64,000 nt of DNA, from NCBI RefSeq assembly GCF_963678635.1, contig NC_087067.1, positions 14,333,018 through 14,397,017 of the forward strand, read 5' to 3'. The translations under genes were made by a program, and so were the position numbers. Positions 43,971 to 55,869 of the stretch are shown here, piece after piece. Position 1 is the first letter of the stretch. Each line of letters begins with the position of its first letter. Below the pieces are notes generated by a model. That model was not told the origin of the DNA and did not search any database. It saw only the letters and a program-made list of their open reading frames with translations. This DNA comes from Symsagittifera roscoffensis. Its lineage: Eukaryota > Xenacoelomorpha > Acoela > Convolutidae.

Positions 43971-45870
43971 ATCTGACACTTGATTCACTATTGCTTGGCT
44001 GCATCATGATAAATATTCTATTGCTATAACTAACTCCATTTAAAAGAAATGAGGATAGCTTGAAATAGGTGAATTACTTTATCGTTAAAACACGAATTAA
44101 AAAGTCAGCTAGAAGGAAAATATTATGTTAAAGGTCAGACAAAAACCTGGAAAGAAAAGGATTAAAATGAAGTATAAAAAACATCAGATCACCGTTTATT
44201 AAATTCTTGAAAGTGGTTCCAATTCGTTACTAGACAACAACGGGAGAATTAGTGAAAAAGATCCGATAAGAATTACTTACCGTTACGACGATATTAGCTC
44301 GATTTAGTTAATTCAGTGGCTTTATTCTAAAATTACTAAACTTGGGAAGAATTTCTCATGATTGAATGATGGAAAAATAAATTCAGCAAATCAGAATTAA
44401 ATATTCAAGAATCGAGAAGAAATTGGTTGCATTTCTATGAAAGTAATCAAACCCCGATTGATTAAATTGAATATTTAAAAAAAGAGCAAAGAACAGAATT
44501 GCAAGAAAAACCGCAGTTGGGCTGATACGTGAGCTAACCAGTCATGGCGAACTGCCTATAAAAACGCTAAAACGTCATTTTGTGCCGATTTCATAAGCCC
44601 TTCAACGAACAAATTTTTATGACTTAAGCAGCTCTTATATGTGTTTTTTAATTCCTCGGAAAATTTTCCATCTTTCGAACCTTCCGTCATCGAAACTGCC
44701 CCCCCCCCCCCCCCCCCCCCAAGTATAGGCGAGGAAAACAACGTGGCATTTAATCTTGATTTGGTTTTGATGGACTCTTGCGGAAAAAACTCATTTCGAG
44801 CACACTTTTAAGCATGCATGCATAACTATTAACAACAAACTCCCTCATAGAGTTTGTAAGAACCAATCACACTTTTGATGGCGTCTAAGCCAGCCAAAGA
44901 TTAAGCCGGCTACGACATGACAACAGAATTTCTTGTATATAAGGTCGAAGGCCTGAATGTTTCGAAAGCACTTTTTCTCCATTTTATACACCGAGAAGTT
45001 TATGCAAATTTTAATTAGAGGGTTTTATCGATTTCTATCCTAATCAATACGACCAAATTACTTGCCTCAACTCAATTTTTAAAGGTTTAATCAGCCATTA
45101 ACGCGTGCTATAAGAACGCAAAAATTTGCTGGTTAATTGTTATTAATTGGTCGAACTAGCAATTTTCAAACCCCCATAGTTTATTGAAAAATGATCATAG
45201 GTGAAAAAAATTAAGAGCTTGGGCTCCAGACAACAATATTTTTCAAATACTATAAATTTACAGTTAAAAAGTTGAAAGGTGACTGATAAAAAACCACCCA
45301 AGCATAAAAATGATAAAAAACCACGCATTTCCTTTGAAAGCTAAGCAAAATATAAGTTTGTACTTAATAGCACAAGGAATGATGATTCTCCAAAAACAAA
45401 AAATCAGAATGCAACAAAGTTCATTTTATTTTGAAAATTTGATCATTGCTGTTATTCGAACTCTACTTCAATGACGTTCAAGTTTTTCAGGGCAGTCGGA
45501 CAATACAGGGCGTCGCTCTGAAACGAGAAGTCTTGATGTTGGGCGTTTGTGCAAGCAGAAAAAAAGGTCTTTCTGAAGTTTTCTGAGGATATATTTCCAA
45601 AATGGATCAAGCAAAAAAAGTATTTGAATAAAACTGATAAAGCCTCATTTCAGGTGCAATATCGATCCCGAAAAAAATCAGAGGTTTGACTCAACATTGT
45701 ACTGGTCCGACAACTCATTCGGTTCGGCGAAAAAAGACAGCTAGGAAAACTATAAACCATTTCTTCAAACCTCAGAACTTAATCGTTTACTGAGAACTAT
45801 CTGAATTGGATTGCGTCCTGAAAGTTGCCAATTTTAGTTAATGTGATTTAATGTGAATATGACTTATAAT
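43971..45870. other. No gene recognised
   Basis: AT-rich sequence. It includes a run of about 20 C residues at 44700-44720, a reversed decayed copy of the hairpin repeat (about 45170-45360) and an isolated forward 3' end of the same family (45491-45535, CAGGGCGTCGCTCTG). Confidence 0.4.
44700..44720. repeat. Poly-C tract (about 20 bases)
   Basis: An uninterrupted run of about 20 C, bounded by GAAACTG and AAGTATAGG. The complementary poly-G can form G-quadruplex structures. Its length in an assembly is uncertain. Confidence 0.85.
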
Positions 45871-45877
45871 TGTGCAA

Positions 45878-46153
45878 ATGTCTAAAACGTTGCAAATCTT
45901 TGGATTTTTAATCCTTTCTGAGTCTAAAATAAAGATACAAGACTTTATAAAAGTATTGCGGTGTATAAATGGTTCGTGCAATAGAACTAACGACAGCCTT
46001 AATATGTTTGAAGTAGAAACTGCCCTCCGATTTTCTATTTTCTACTATCTTGATCAGAGTGACATAGACAATAACTTTCAACTCAGAGGAGAGATTGCAA
46101 TCTGCTGTTTGAACGCTAGCCAGTATAGTTGCGGGTTACCAGCCCAGCCGTAA
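45878..46153 (+). CDS. Small ORF of unknown function, 91 aa
   Basis: ATG at 45878 to TAA at 46151. It contains ILSESKIKIQDFIKVLRCIN and FYYLDQSDIDNNFQLRGEIA, with five Cys (CINGSC; CCLNASQYSC). Composition is protein-like, but there is no family match or signal peptide. The last codons and stop lie inside a near-perfect palindrome (46144-46188), so the 3' end of the frame may come from an inserted element and the true gene may continue elsewhere. Confidence 0.3.
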   Translation: MSKTLQIFGFLILSESKIKIQDFIKVLRCINGSCNRTNDSLNMFEVETALRFSIFYYLDQSDIDNNFQLRGEIAICCLNASQYSCGLPAQP

Positions 46154-46188
46154 CCTGCGCACAATCATTGTGCGCAGGTTTCGGCTGG
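46144..46188. repeat. Near-perfect 45-base palindrome (22-bp arms, 1-base loop)
   Basis: CCAGCCGTAACCTGCGCACAAT minus one mismatch is the exact reverse complement of the following 22 bases, with a single C between. It is GC-rich in an AT-rich setting. The arms meet almost without a loop, favouring cruciform extrusion over an RNA terminator. Confidence 0.85.
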
Positions 46189-47249
46189 TCTATGATATAA
46201 AAACCAACAGACAGTTATATGACAGAATGTGCAAATAAGCCGAAAGTTAATCAAGTAACGTACGTTAATTAAAAATTGATCAGCTAGGTTAAAAATCTGA
46301 GTTTGCTGCAAGAAAAACTATGGCTATAGGGCTGAAAGAAACACTTAAAAGCTTCGTTTAGCTACGCCTAGTATCCAAAAGCGCACCCGAGAAAATCCAC
46401 TTTTTTTCCTAAAAAACTATCACGATACGACCAAACACGTTCCAGTTGAACCGTACCACTGGTACTCTAGAATGAGCATGTAGACCGGAGCTGTGGCAAG
46501 TGGGTTCGATCCCGTACTCATGATGTAAAAACACCCAAGAGCGCCATAAAAACACTATGTAACAGTCGTTCACTCTCGTCACACATGAGGTTAAGAACAA
46601 TAAGCCCTGTAACTATTGACTCAAGGGTCAGGGACTTTATCCAATGTGCTTTTGTACCACAGCCATCGAAGCGTTTCCTTTGCAAAAAAAAACGAAAAAA
46701 AAACTTATTGCAAAAAATATAGAAACGTTTTTTTTGAAATTGTTTTTTTGAAATTTTTTGCATTTTTTCTTGACATTAATTTTATATGAAAACTGTTGTC
46801 GATTATACCTAAATCACTACCTTGTGTTTGTGTAGTCCTCTCGTCAAATCAGTAATAAAAACACGACATTAAATTGACACGACATTAATAAAAAACACGA
46901 CATGAAACTTTTTTTGCAATTATTAATGAATGTGATCGTAATATTCTGTGCTACTTGCACAGCAACCGACTAGCTTTGTTAATAGTTGCTTTTACTGGGA
47001 CCCAACTATCATATTTGTACCCACGTCTCGTAAGTAGATTTCAAAAGAGGTGTTTATAAAAAAACACAGCAAGCTTTCCTGCTATATTTGATGACAAATC
47101 AGCGACTGTGATTGCAATTCAAGCTAAAAATGTGATATATTCTTTCCTGAAGAAAAGAATATAGCACGTTGACTATTAATATACTTGGAAGTCTTCTAGA
47201 ATATTCTGTTCAATACAATTTTGGAGGTTCTCGGAGAGGCTCAATCGAA

Positions 47250-48946
47250 TTTTGGAAAAGTCTCGGAGGAAACCGTTCAAAAAGACATCAAACTCTGGCC
47301 TTTCAAGGAGCTAAACAACAACAAAAAGAACAAAAAGCCACAAGTCGAAGTCGAGTACAAAGCCGAGATTGAACGATTCCACGCTTAGGAAATCAGCTCG
47401 ATGGTGTTGATGAAGAGGAAAGAAACGGCCAAAGCAGCTTGCGATCAGCTGTGAAAGACGCAGTGATTACAGTTCCCGAGTACTTCAACGACGCTCAGAG
47501 AGCCGCGACCAAAGACACAGGAGCGTTTTTTGGCTGCACTGGTCTATGGCCACCGGGTCGAGATCCAGCTCGAAAACCGCTCAAGATTTGAACGGTTTGA
47601 GAGGTTTTCCAGCAAGATTTGAGCGGTTTTAGCAGTTTGGGCGGTTTGTTGGAAAAACCGCTCAAACCGCTCATCATGAAGCAAGATTTAAAGCGCAATC
47701 GTCTAAAAACCGCTCAAACTGCTTAAATCTTACTTCAAATTAGGTGAAAAATCTCGACTCGGGCAGGACAAGAAGGCGAATGTGAAAGAAATGTCCTGAT
47801 TTTTGACTTGAGAGGAGAATTTTTGACGTTTGTATTCTCAAAATCCAAGACGGAATGCTTAAAGTAAAATCAACAGCCCGAGATATTTATTTGGAAGGAA
47901 AATATTTCGACATCCGACTTGTGAAACATCTGATTGAGGAGTTCAAACGTAAGCATAAACAGGATCCCTCTCAGAACAAAAGCTCTTTGAAGAGACTCAG
48001 AACAGCAGCTGAGAATGCCAGGAGAACCCTGTCATCCGCTGCCCCCATCGAGATTGACTCCTTGTACCAAGGAGTCGATTTCTACAGCAGCATCAGCCGG
48101 ACTCGATTTGAAGACTTGTTCATCGATCTATTCCGGAGCACTTTGCAACCAGTGACAATAGCTCTTAAAGATGCTCATTGGAGCAAAAGTGACATTCACG
48201 AAGTGGCGTTGGTCGGAGGTTCAACGAGGATCCCGAAGATCAGGAACCTTCTCGACGTATTCTTCAATGGCAAACAGCTGAACTGCTCTATCATTCCAGA
48301 TAAAGCAGTTGCCTATGGCGCTGCAGTTCAAGCTGCTGTTCTGGCGAAAGTCAAAGACAAAGCAATCAATGATGTTCATCTCGTCGACGTTGTACTTCTT
48401 TCGCTTGAAATCGAAACTGCCGGAGGCTTGATGACGAAACTTGATGAGATAAACACTAAAGTTCTAATCCGGCTAAGAACACTTTCACTACTTAAGCCGA
48501 CAACCAGCCAGAAATCACGATTCAGGTTATTGAGGGAGAAAGAGCAATGACCAAGGATAAAAAAAATCTGTTGGGATCTTTCAACTTGCAAGGAGTCCCG
48601 CCTGCGCCTCGGGGAGTTACGAACGACCAAAATCGGCATCAGAACATCGATCGAATGGTTGCCGATGTCGAGAAGTTCAAAGCAGAAGACGACGCTTACC
48701 GAGCTCGATTTTCAGCCAAGAACGCCCTCTAGATTCATTGTGAAGAGCTATATATATTCAATGTGAAATCATCAGTCGAGGTTTCCGCAGTTGCTTATAA
48801 ACTGGACGCCAAAGTCAAATTGTTGGTTTGCGATTTCATCAACGACACCGAGACTTGGCTGGAGAGAAATCAGTCGACAGAGAATGACGAGTTGGAAAAG
48901 AAGATGAAAGAAGTGCAGGACAAAGTGATGAGTAAATTGTACAGCG
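47250..48946 (+). pseudogene. HSP70 pseudogene, intronless, interrupted by a MITE-like element
   Basis: HSP70 segments appear in order. Before 47553: [41 protein letters not shown] and [20 protein letters not shown]. After 47763: [59 protein letters not shown] and GVPPAPRGV-like [13 protein letters not shown]. The N-terminal start, the DLGGGT loop, and much of the substrate-binding beta domain (after PAPRGV) are missing or ruined. Frame breaks and stops occur (for example after ERFHA and at 48730). HSP70 is an ATP-driven chaperone; this copy cannot be. Lack of introns suggests a processed copy, although many HSP70 genes lack introns. Confidence 0.93.
47553..47763. mobile_element. GAGCGGTTT-rich palindromic element, copy 1 (inside HSP70 pseudogene)
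   Basis: Left end CCGGGTCGAGATCC and right end ATCTCGACTCGGG are inverted. Between them many GAGCGGTTT / AACCGCTC units alternate in both orientations, and GAAGCAAGATTT near the middle mirrors AAATCTTACTTC near the right end. It sits between HSP70 codons, so it inserted after the copy existed or replaced part of it. No coding capacity. Confidence 0.75.
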
Positions 48947-49227
48947 CCCGGGTCGAGATCCCGCTCAAAAACCGCTCAAGATATGGGCGGTTTGAGCGGT
49001 TTTCCAGCAAGACTTGAGCGGTTTGGGCGGTTTGAGCGGTTTTTTTTAGATAAACCGCTCAAAACCGTTCAAACCTTGCGCGGTTTTTGAGCGGTTTTTG
49101 TAGATAAACCGTTCAAAAACCGCTCAAACCGCTCATTTTGAAGCAAGATTTTGAGCGTAATTGTCTAAAAAAACCGCTCAAACCGCTCAAATCTTGCTTC
49201 AAATTAGGTGAAAAATCTCGACTCGGG
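48947..49227. mobile_element. GAGCGGTTT-rich palindromic element, copy 2 (at HSP70 3' end)
   Basis: Same ends (CCCGGGTCGAGATC and ATCTCGACTCGGG) and the same internal order as copy 1. It has one extra AGATAAACCG...GCGGTTTTTG block, making it about 70 bp longer. It begins exactly where the HSP70 reading (KVMSKLYSAR) ends. Confidence 0.75.
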
Positions 49228-50820
49228 TAGTCAAAAAGTCGAAATTTGTCTGGAGAAAAAGACCACCCGAGCACAGATATTCCGTCATTTTCATCGAAAG
49301 TCGGAAAAATAGTAATTAATAAATGAATTAAGTTGGTGTAAGAAGTTAAACTGTTAATAACTGGATTACATTAGGGTAAGAGGGGAAAAGTTTATTTCAG
49401 ATGTGTAATGACTTCTTGAAGCCAATCGTTGAATATGCATGTTGGTTAGCATCTAACGACAATGATGTTTTTTAGCTCACTTGACAAGTTGAAAAAAAGA
49501 AGAAAGCAATTTTTCAAGCCTTCCTACTTAACTTCCTCTTGTAGCCAATATGTTTAACTTTTTAAAGATGTAGGTTTTCTAAGCTACATTAAAGATGTAT
49601 GTTTTCTAAGCTACATTCTAAGCGACTGTTTTTTAAAACAACGCTCTGCGAGCCGAAAGCCGCCCTGCTTAAATAATCTGGATCTTGAAACCAATGTGTT
49701 ACCATAAAATCTTTGTATTAACATTATATAATGCAATAAATTATTTCAGTTATCTTTTGCAGCTGTTTCGATACTTTCTGCAGTATTTAAATTTGGTTGC
49801 AGCAACTTCCTTTTTCGCGATTTATTAATTGTAAGTAGCGCAATTAAATTTTGGTCTTCTAATGAAAACTTGTGGTCAACAATTTCAAGCTTTAGAGCGT
49901 AATTTTTGGTATTCTTTTTTTTTCAAGGAAACTACTGATGGTCTGGCTCATTTACGCTACCTCTACCCTCGCTATATATGGGGGTTTAAGGGTGATTGCC
50001 CACCCCCTCAGGGATTTGCCACCTTGACGAAAAAAAATGTTACCACTCGGTACTATTTAAGACCAACGCTAATATGTTTCAAAAGGCACTTTAAGCGCCA
50101 ATATACACTAATTTTGAGGGGCGAAAACACGAAAAACGCAATTTTTTAGTCAAAATTTTCAAAAAAGTGACTAAAAAACTAAAAAACACCTAGAATGTTT
50201 TGGCCAAAAAGGGTATCAATGATTTGGGAGAGCTCGGAGTTTCAATCATTTTGGTCGTCAACCTGAACGTCCTGCCCATTGAAAAGTAATAAAACGAAAA
50301 AAATAGTTCATGGAAAAAACGGTAATTGCAAAATAAAAAAACAAATAGTTTTCGACTCTTTTCCACTTCCGGCAAATTTGAACTTCAATTTTGAAAAACT
50401 ACTTAAATGTTAAGAGAATGCAATGCATTTTGCATAGCGAATTAACTAACAATTCTGAACAGATTTGATCTTCATGATTTACATTGTAATATCACGCATT
50501 TAGCCGTTATAATTCGTAAAACGACTATGAAAATGAAAAGTTTGAAATATGGGTGGGGGGCACTTTTATCTTACTGATAACTAGCACATCAACCTCTGCT
50601 TTTTCTCCATATTATTTTGATGAAATAATTTTAGGTTTCACTTTAAGGTTTTGGTAAGTACGCAATTTCAGAAGCATAATACAATCACAGAAAGTTTTTA
50701 AACAACCAAACAAAATATGTGTTGTATTAATCTGCAGTTTGCTAGGGTACATGAAAATCAAACTCATTGAGTGTTTTTTGGAGAAAGAATTTAGGAAGCT
50801 CACTAATGATCTAAAAAATT
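49228..50820. other. Intergenic; repeat fragments only
   Basis: Starts with a reversed fragment of the hairpin-ended family (49240-49310: GTCGAAATTTGTCTGG, ACCACCCGAGCACAGATATT). An hAT-family block (GATTTGGGAGAGCTCGGA) is at about 50220. No gene seen. The methyltransferase promoter should lie towards the right end. Confidence 0.4.
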
Positions 50821-50824
50821 TCAG
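50810..50824 (+). promoter_or_regulatory. Candidate 3' splice or trans-splice acceptor before FkbM gene
   Basis: AAAAAATTTCAG ends at 50824, 20 bases before the ATG at 50845. It would remove a 5'-UTR intron or accept a spliced leader. Confidence 0.4.
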
Positions 50825-50844
50825 TATCGGAGATCCAGAACAAG

Positions 50845-51181
50845 ATGAAGACACTTTTTCAATTAGTGTTTGCCACAGTTTCTCTTTGTTTGTTGCTATT
50901 GATATGGAACTATCGACAGAGCAACTTTATTATCTGGGATACCCGCCGTGATTTGGTGGAATTGGAAAAATTCGAGAATTATTCTTCAAATTCCAATTTT
51001 ATTGCGAAAAATTGTATATATCAGTTGAATACTTCTCAATGGATGGAAAAACCGATGTCAAATCCGAAGTTTTGTTTTCCGAGTGGCGATGTTTATATTC
51101 GAGACATCGTGGTCAAAGATGGTAACTTCGAAATCGATTTGCAAAAAATACTGTTCAACAACTACTTTGCTCTTTTTCCAG
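50845..51181 (+). CDS. FkbM-type methyltransferase, exon 1 (membrane anchor and stem)
   Basis: ATG at 50845 opens 112 codons plus one base to a donor CAG|GTATGC at 51181/51182 (phase 1). Residues 5-21 (FQLVFATVSLCLLLLIW) form a single hydrophobic span near the N-terminus, so the protein is probably a type II membrane protein or secreted. The rest is a stem and the start of the fold (FCFPSGDVYIRDIVVKDGNF). It joins in phase to 53396, giving a product of 327 residues in total. The 2.2-kb intron holds only AT-rich sequence and a 37-base hairpin. Confidence 0.8.
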
Positions 51182-53395
51182 GTATGCTGTGCCTTTTTTT
51201 ACCAGCTATTCAGTAAAAAATGGTAAGTCAAATCCTTCTTTTCAATCAAATAAAGAACCGCCTTTGTTCTGTAATGGCTGCCAGTATTTGCCAATGGCCC
51301 CTTTATACTAGTATGGTATTTAAGTACTATCCTTTTTCGCATATCAATTACAATTTTTTTTCAAAATCACTAAAAGAGCCATAAAATTTTTTTTCTAGGT
51401 GAACATTTGTGGTTCTGGGCATTTGTAATCGTCAAGTAAAAGGTGATGACTTCACGCATCCTAAAAGCGTTCAAAACCATACTAAAAAAATAAAATTTAC
51501 ACCAATTTTGAGAGAAAGGTTGGAAGCATCAAAAATATTATAATTTTTTATAGAGAAGCAAATAATCCCAAATGATGTTATTTATAATAACCTCATTTGG
51601 GACTTGACGGTTTGTATAAAATGACGGTTTACCAAAAGACGGCTTATAAAATGACGGTTTATGAAAAATATCATTATTCGATACAATGGTTATCAAAGCT
51701 TTTTCCAATTGATTGTATTCCTTTAGAAATCTAATTTGGAGATTATATTATGTCAACAAAAAGTTACTCCAGCCAATTGGAATCAAGATTTCAAAAATTT
51801 GAAAGAATATAGCAAAAAGTATGTCACATTCGAGCAATTTATTGGACGCTGACTGGCTGCGAGTTTTCACTGTTTTTCATATATCCAAAAAGAGCCATGT
51901 TCCATGTTAAGAACCCACATTGAATTTTCCTTGATACAAGTAACAACATCTAGCGTGCGCGTTTACGGGTCTTCTTAGCCCTTAAATTGACTTTTGTTTT
52001 GCCTAGAGTGAGCACTCAGATCAAGGCTGCACTGAAATTTTGAGAAATAAGACGGCTCATGATTTAGTTAGAAAGGACAAAAAGTTCAGAAAAGATAGAA
52101 AAAAAACGATAGAAAAGATGGTAAAAAAACAAAAAATTAGTAATGAAAACTTAAAAAATTGTATTTTGGTTTATCTTCCCAATTCTATGTCAAAAAAACA
52201 TGGTAAATTTTGCAATTATTAGCGCAAATTGAGATCAATTAAGTACGCGGATGCAATATAGTAGGTACCTGCGCTACGCGTTAGAAGAAAATAGGAACGT
52301 TTCAAGCGATTTACTTTTGATGAAGTTACAAAATTTCAAACTTCAATCCCACATAGTTTTTGAAAAATGGTTACAAGAAAACACATTTTCAATTTTGAGC
52401 AACATTTTTTTCAGGCTGTACAACAAAATTCTGTCCAGATTTTATTGTTAACTATTCGAATTTCGTCTGGGAAAATCACCTGACTCTAAGTGAAATTATT
52501 TCGTTACTTTCTTAAAAAATTAGAATTTGAACTTCAGTAAATACTGTAGTTTTCTCGAAAAATTCAAAAATCAAATTTTGATATTTTTCTTTTGAAGTGA
52601 GATAGCTCTTAAAATTTTTCACATAAAAATATTAACTGACAACAAAGATGAGCAAAAAAAGTAACCAAAAAATGATAATTTCAACATCGGCGAAAACGCT
52701 TTCAAAAAGTGGCCATACTTACGTCTTACCTAATAATTTTTTGTTTGTGAAAACAAGTTTCAGTGTTTTTTGGCGAGTTTAAGTGGTCAATGACGGTATT
52801 TTGTGGGTACTAAAATTAACAAAAACATTATATGTTGGCTTATTTTGGCTCAAAACTGTCTTTGTTTAATTTCAAGGCAGGTATTTCTACTATGAAATAA
52901 ATTGTTTGAATGGTTTTTCCTTGATAAACTATTTGGAAATCTTTTCATGAATGAAAAACAGTTATTTTTTATACTGGTTTAAAAGAATTGTTTTAATTCA
53001 AACATGTATTCAAATGTAATCGAAAGGCTGGTACGACAGATTTCACAAACTGTAATCATTTTTATGCGGACACCTTTTATTTTTTTCTCAAAAGCACCTT
53101 GATTCTCCGCATTGAAGTCGAAACATAAGTGGTTGAAACCCACACCCCCGTTGTCTGGGAATTGCTGCCGGAAAAAAAATCTCAGCCTAAAAAACCAAAG
53201 TTTTTGAATTTAGTTTTAAGCAAGGGCTTAGTACTGGTTCTCAGTTGAGAACTGAAAGTATCACAGATTTCATTGTAGATATATTCACCGTGTATGAATA
53301 AATGAAACATTTTGCGGGTTTGAAAAACAGTCTTTCAATTTAAAAATCCTTCTCACGCCATTAATATTTTCGTGTATTTAATAAAAAAATTTTAG
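51182..53395 (+). other. Intron of the FkbM-type gene (2,214 bases)
   Basis: GTATGC donor and TTTTAG acceptor, phase 1. It contains a 37-base near-palindrome at about 51566-51603 (CCCAAATGATGTTATT / AATAACCTCATTTGGG), followed by AAATGACGGTTTA-type repeats (51618-51665). No other gene supported. Confidence 0.7.
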
Positions 53396-54042
53396 ATGCC
53401 TCCTTTCTGGATATTGGAGCTAACTCTGGAATATATACTGTATCCGCCGCTTTATTGGGACGCAAAGTATTTGCATTTGAGCCATTGCAACCGACGCTTA
53501 ACGCACTCAAACACAACGTGATTATTAATAACTTAACTGACAAAGTATATATCTATAATTACGGTCTTCTTGACAAAGAAAAGTGTGTGACTTCAACGCT
53601 TCAACAAAATCTCGTCAATATTGGAGGATCGCGTCTTCTAGAAGATGAAAACTGTTCTAACCATAGTCAGATCAAAGTTTCAACACTTGACAGATTTTTG
53701 CCCACTTTGATACGAATGAACATCAATCAGCTCATAATCAAAATCGACATTGAAGAATCTGAGCCCTATGCAATATTGGGAGGAAAAAAGTTTTTCGAAA
53801 CGGTTGATGTTCCAATCATACAAATGGAAATGCTTCATTTGAGCAATAAACTGAGATCAACAAACCCAATTGACAGGGAGAAAAAAGAAATCACGTGGAA
53901 ATTTCTGCATTATTTGGACACAAAGTTCAAGCCGTTAACATTGGATAGCTCATTATTGAAGGTGCATGATGCTGACAAATGGAATTTTCTAAACATAGTG
54001 TGGGTTTCAAGAAGACAACAAACTGCTGCAATGTTTTTTTGA
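53396..54042 (+). CDS. FkbM-type methyltransferase, exon 2 (catalytic domain)
   Basis: The acceptor AAAAAATTTTAG ends at 53395. The first two bases complete a GAT codon with the final G of exon 1. The frame then gives ASFLDIGANSGIYTVSAALL, the SAM-binding motif I, then VFAFEPLQPTLNALKHNV (acidic residue binding the ribose of SAM), KIDIEESEPYAILGG and PIIQMEML. This is the FkbM / Methyltransf_21 pattern; these enzymes O-methylate sugars or other hydroxyls. With the membrane anchor in exon 1, a Golgi or secretory role is likely, substrate unknown. Stop TGA at 54040-54042 touches a (TCTGTA)n microsatellite. Confidence 0.88.
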
Positions 54043-54140
54043 CATATCTGTATCTGTATCTTTTTGACATATCTGTATCTGTATCTGTATCTGTATCTGT
54101 ATCTGTACTTTTTTGACATATCTGTATCTGTATCTGTACG
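54043..54140. repeat. (TCTGTA)n microsatellite
   Basis: Three blocks of TCTGTA hexamers separated by TTTTTTGACATA. Open readings on the minus strand across it (Tyr-Arg or Asp-Thr repeats) are artefacts of the hexamer. Confidence 0.9.
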
Positions 54141-55318
54141 TAGTATCTACCCGGAGTAACCATCCCACAAAAATCCCCCTATCTTTAAATCTTTTTAAAA
54201 TTTCTAGAAAATATCCGCTGTCTTAAACTTTTTTTTTACAAGAAACGTTCTAAGATTGCAACTTTTTCCCAAAAATCAATAAAACTAAAATTACTTTGAA
54301 TATGTTTCCATAACGTAACAGATAAAATAATGTAACAGATATAAACAAACTTGGGAATTTTTTTTGTTTTTTTTTGTTTTATAATGTATGCATTTCGAAT
54401 AAAAATTCTCAAAAAACGAAACATTTTTTTAGTTACATCCAATTCAGGGTTCAATAATTTTTGCAGACAATACTAAATCAATTTTTTATAATAATCTCAC
54501 ATAGCTTCGGACGTGCGTGTGGTATATGGGTTCATGTATATTTTGACAAAGTTTTTAAATTTATAAAGCTAGCAGATTATTCGGTCAACAAATGTTCCAA
54601 ATCAAAAAGTTTGTTTACGAGTTTCAGTTATTATACTCTGCGACAGCAAATAGTTTCTAAAAAAGTTTTAAAAAATATAAAAGTTTGAAGGAAAACAATG
54701 TTTTTAATTTTGTAGAAAACGATCCTATTTTACAATTTTCCTGCAAGAAATAGTTCCTAATTGGTAACTCTCTTAGAGCCTAATTTGGTAAGATTTTTTA
54801 ACAATCTTCTAAAAAAAAGTGAAGAATGCAAATTTTGGTCGACCCGGGTCTGAAAATATATAATTTTTACCTTGAAAACATCATCCAATCAGTTGAATGG
54901 CTTTAGACAGACAAGTTTATAGAAATTTTTAACTTCTAATGATTAAAAAAACGGACCAAAAAGCGCAATGTAAACGAATTCCGCAACAAGCTGCAAATGG
55001 CTTCTGTAGCGGAATCCGCAACAAAGATTATTTGACTTTTTCTATGTTGTGGAATCCATATACATATGTCTAAAACAATGTTGTGACCCAATGTTAACAA
55101 AAAAAGCTAAATATTACTTTGTGGATTCCGCGACAACTTGGACGGCTTTTTATACTTGCATTTTTGATCATAATAAAAAATTTTGGGTTCTTCACGCAGG
55201 AAACTGTGAATTCATTTTGGAACAATGTTAAGCGCGAAACAAATCAATACGCCTAAATAATGTGCATTTATGTTTAAATTTTCTATCGGTTTATTTATTC
55301 GTCTTTCGGTACAATTTT
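54141..55318. other. No gene seen
   Basis: AT-rich intergenic sequence. Loose repeats of GGAATCCGCAACAA-like text occur at about 54980-55030 and 55122-55135. No convincing coding frame. Confidence 0.4.
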
Positions 55319-55869
55319 TTTGTTTCGAATTTCGATACGAAAGTAACGGAATATTTGTGCTCGGGGTGGGTTTTTTTTCTTCAGACAAATTTCGAACTTT
55401 TAACTAGCCATTTTGACGGATTTTTTTTTTCGGAAATATCACTTTGACGGGAATATCATTGGCAAGGTATTAATGCACTGAGCTTAAATTTGAAAGGATT
55501 TTTCACCCGTGATTATTTTTTGTGTAAAGTTACGGGGTTTTAAAGTTTGCCTTTTGGCCAATTTGGAACAATTAACGCGCGATATATTTCGCGCTATTAA
55601 CGCGTTCGTAAGCGGAGAGTTAATCCGTCTTAGAAATCGTTCCAAACTGGTTGAAAGAAGCTTATTTGCCATAAGTGATTTGTTACAAGAAGCGAAATTT
55701 ATCATTTTGTACTTTATTTGGTATGTGCGTGGATGATTTTTGATAAAAAAATTCTAATTTAATTTTTTTTTCATGTTGTTTTATTTAATTTTTTGATGCT
55801 AATACTGCTCCATAAAGCTTAAAAGGCAGTCAGAACATACAGGGCTTCACCCTGATACATGCAGTCTTG
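55319..55869 (+). repeat. Hairpin-ended dispersed repeat, near-complete copy
   Basis: Starts TTGTTTCGAATTTCGATACG and ends CAGAACATACAGGGCTTCAC then CCTGATACATGCAGTCTTG. It contains the same internal blocks (GGGACAATTAA-like GGAACAATTAACGCGCGATA, GCGCTATTAACGCG). Small substitutions disrupt the 5' hairpin. Confidence 0.72.

Noticed and set aside
46440-46520. Possible tRNA or tRNA-derived SINE head
   Set aside because: GGTTCGATCCC resembles a B box, but no convincing A box or cloverleaf with a paired acceptor stem could be drawn.
53910-54163. Tyr-Arg and Asp-Thr repeat readings on the minus strand
   Set aside because: They translate the (TCTGTA)n microsatellite next to the methyltransferase stop.
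55049-55231. 60-codon plus-strand reading
   Set aside because: Too short, in AT-rich sequence with local repeats, and without splice-site support.
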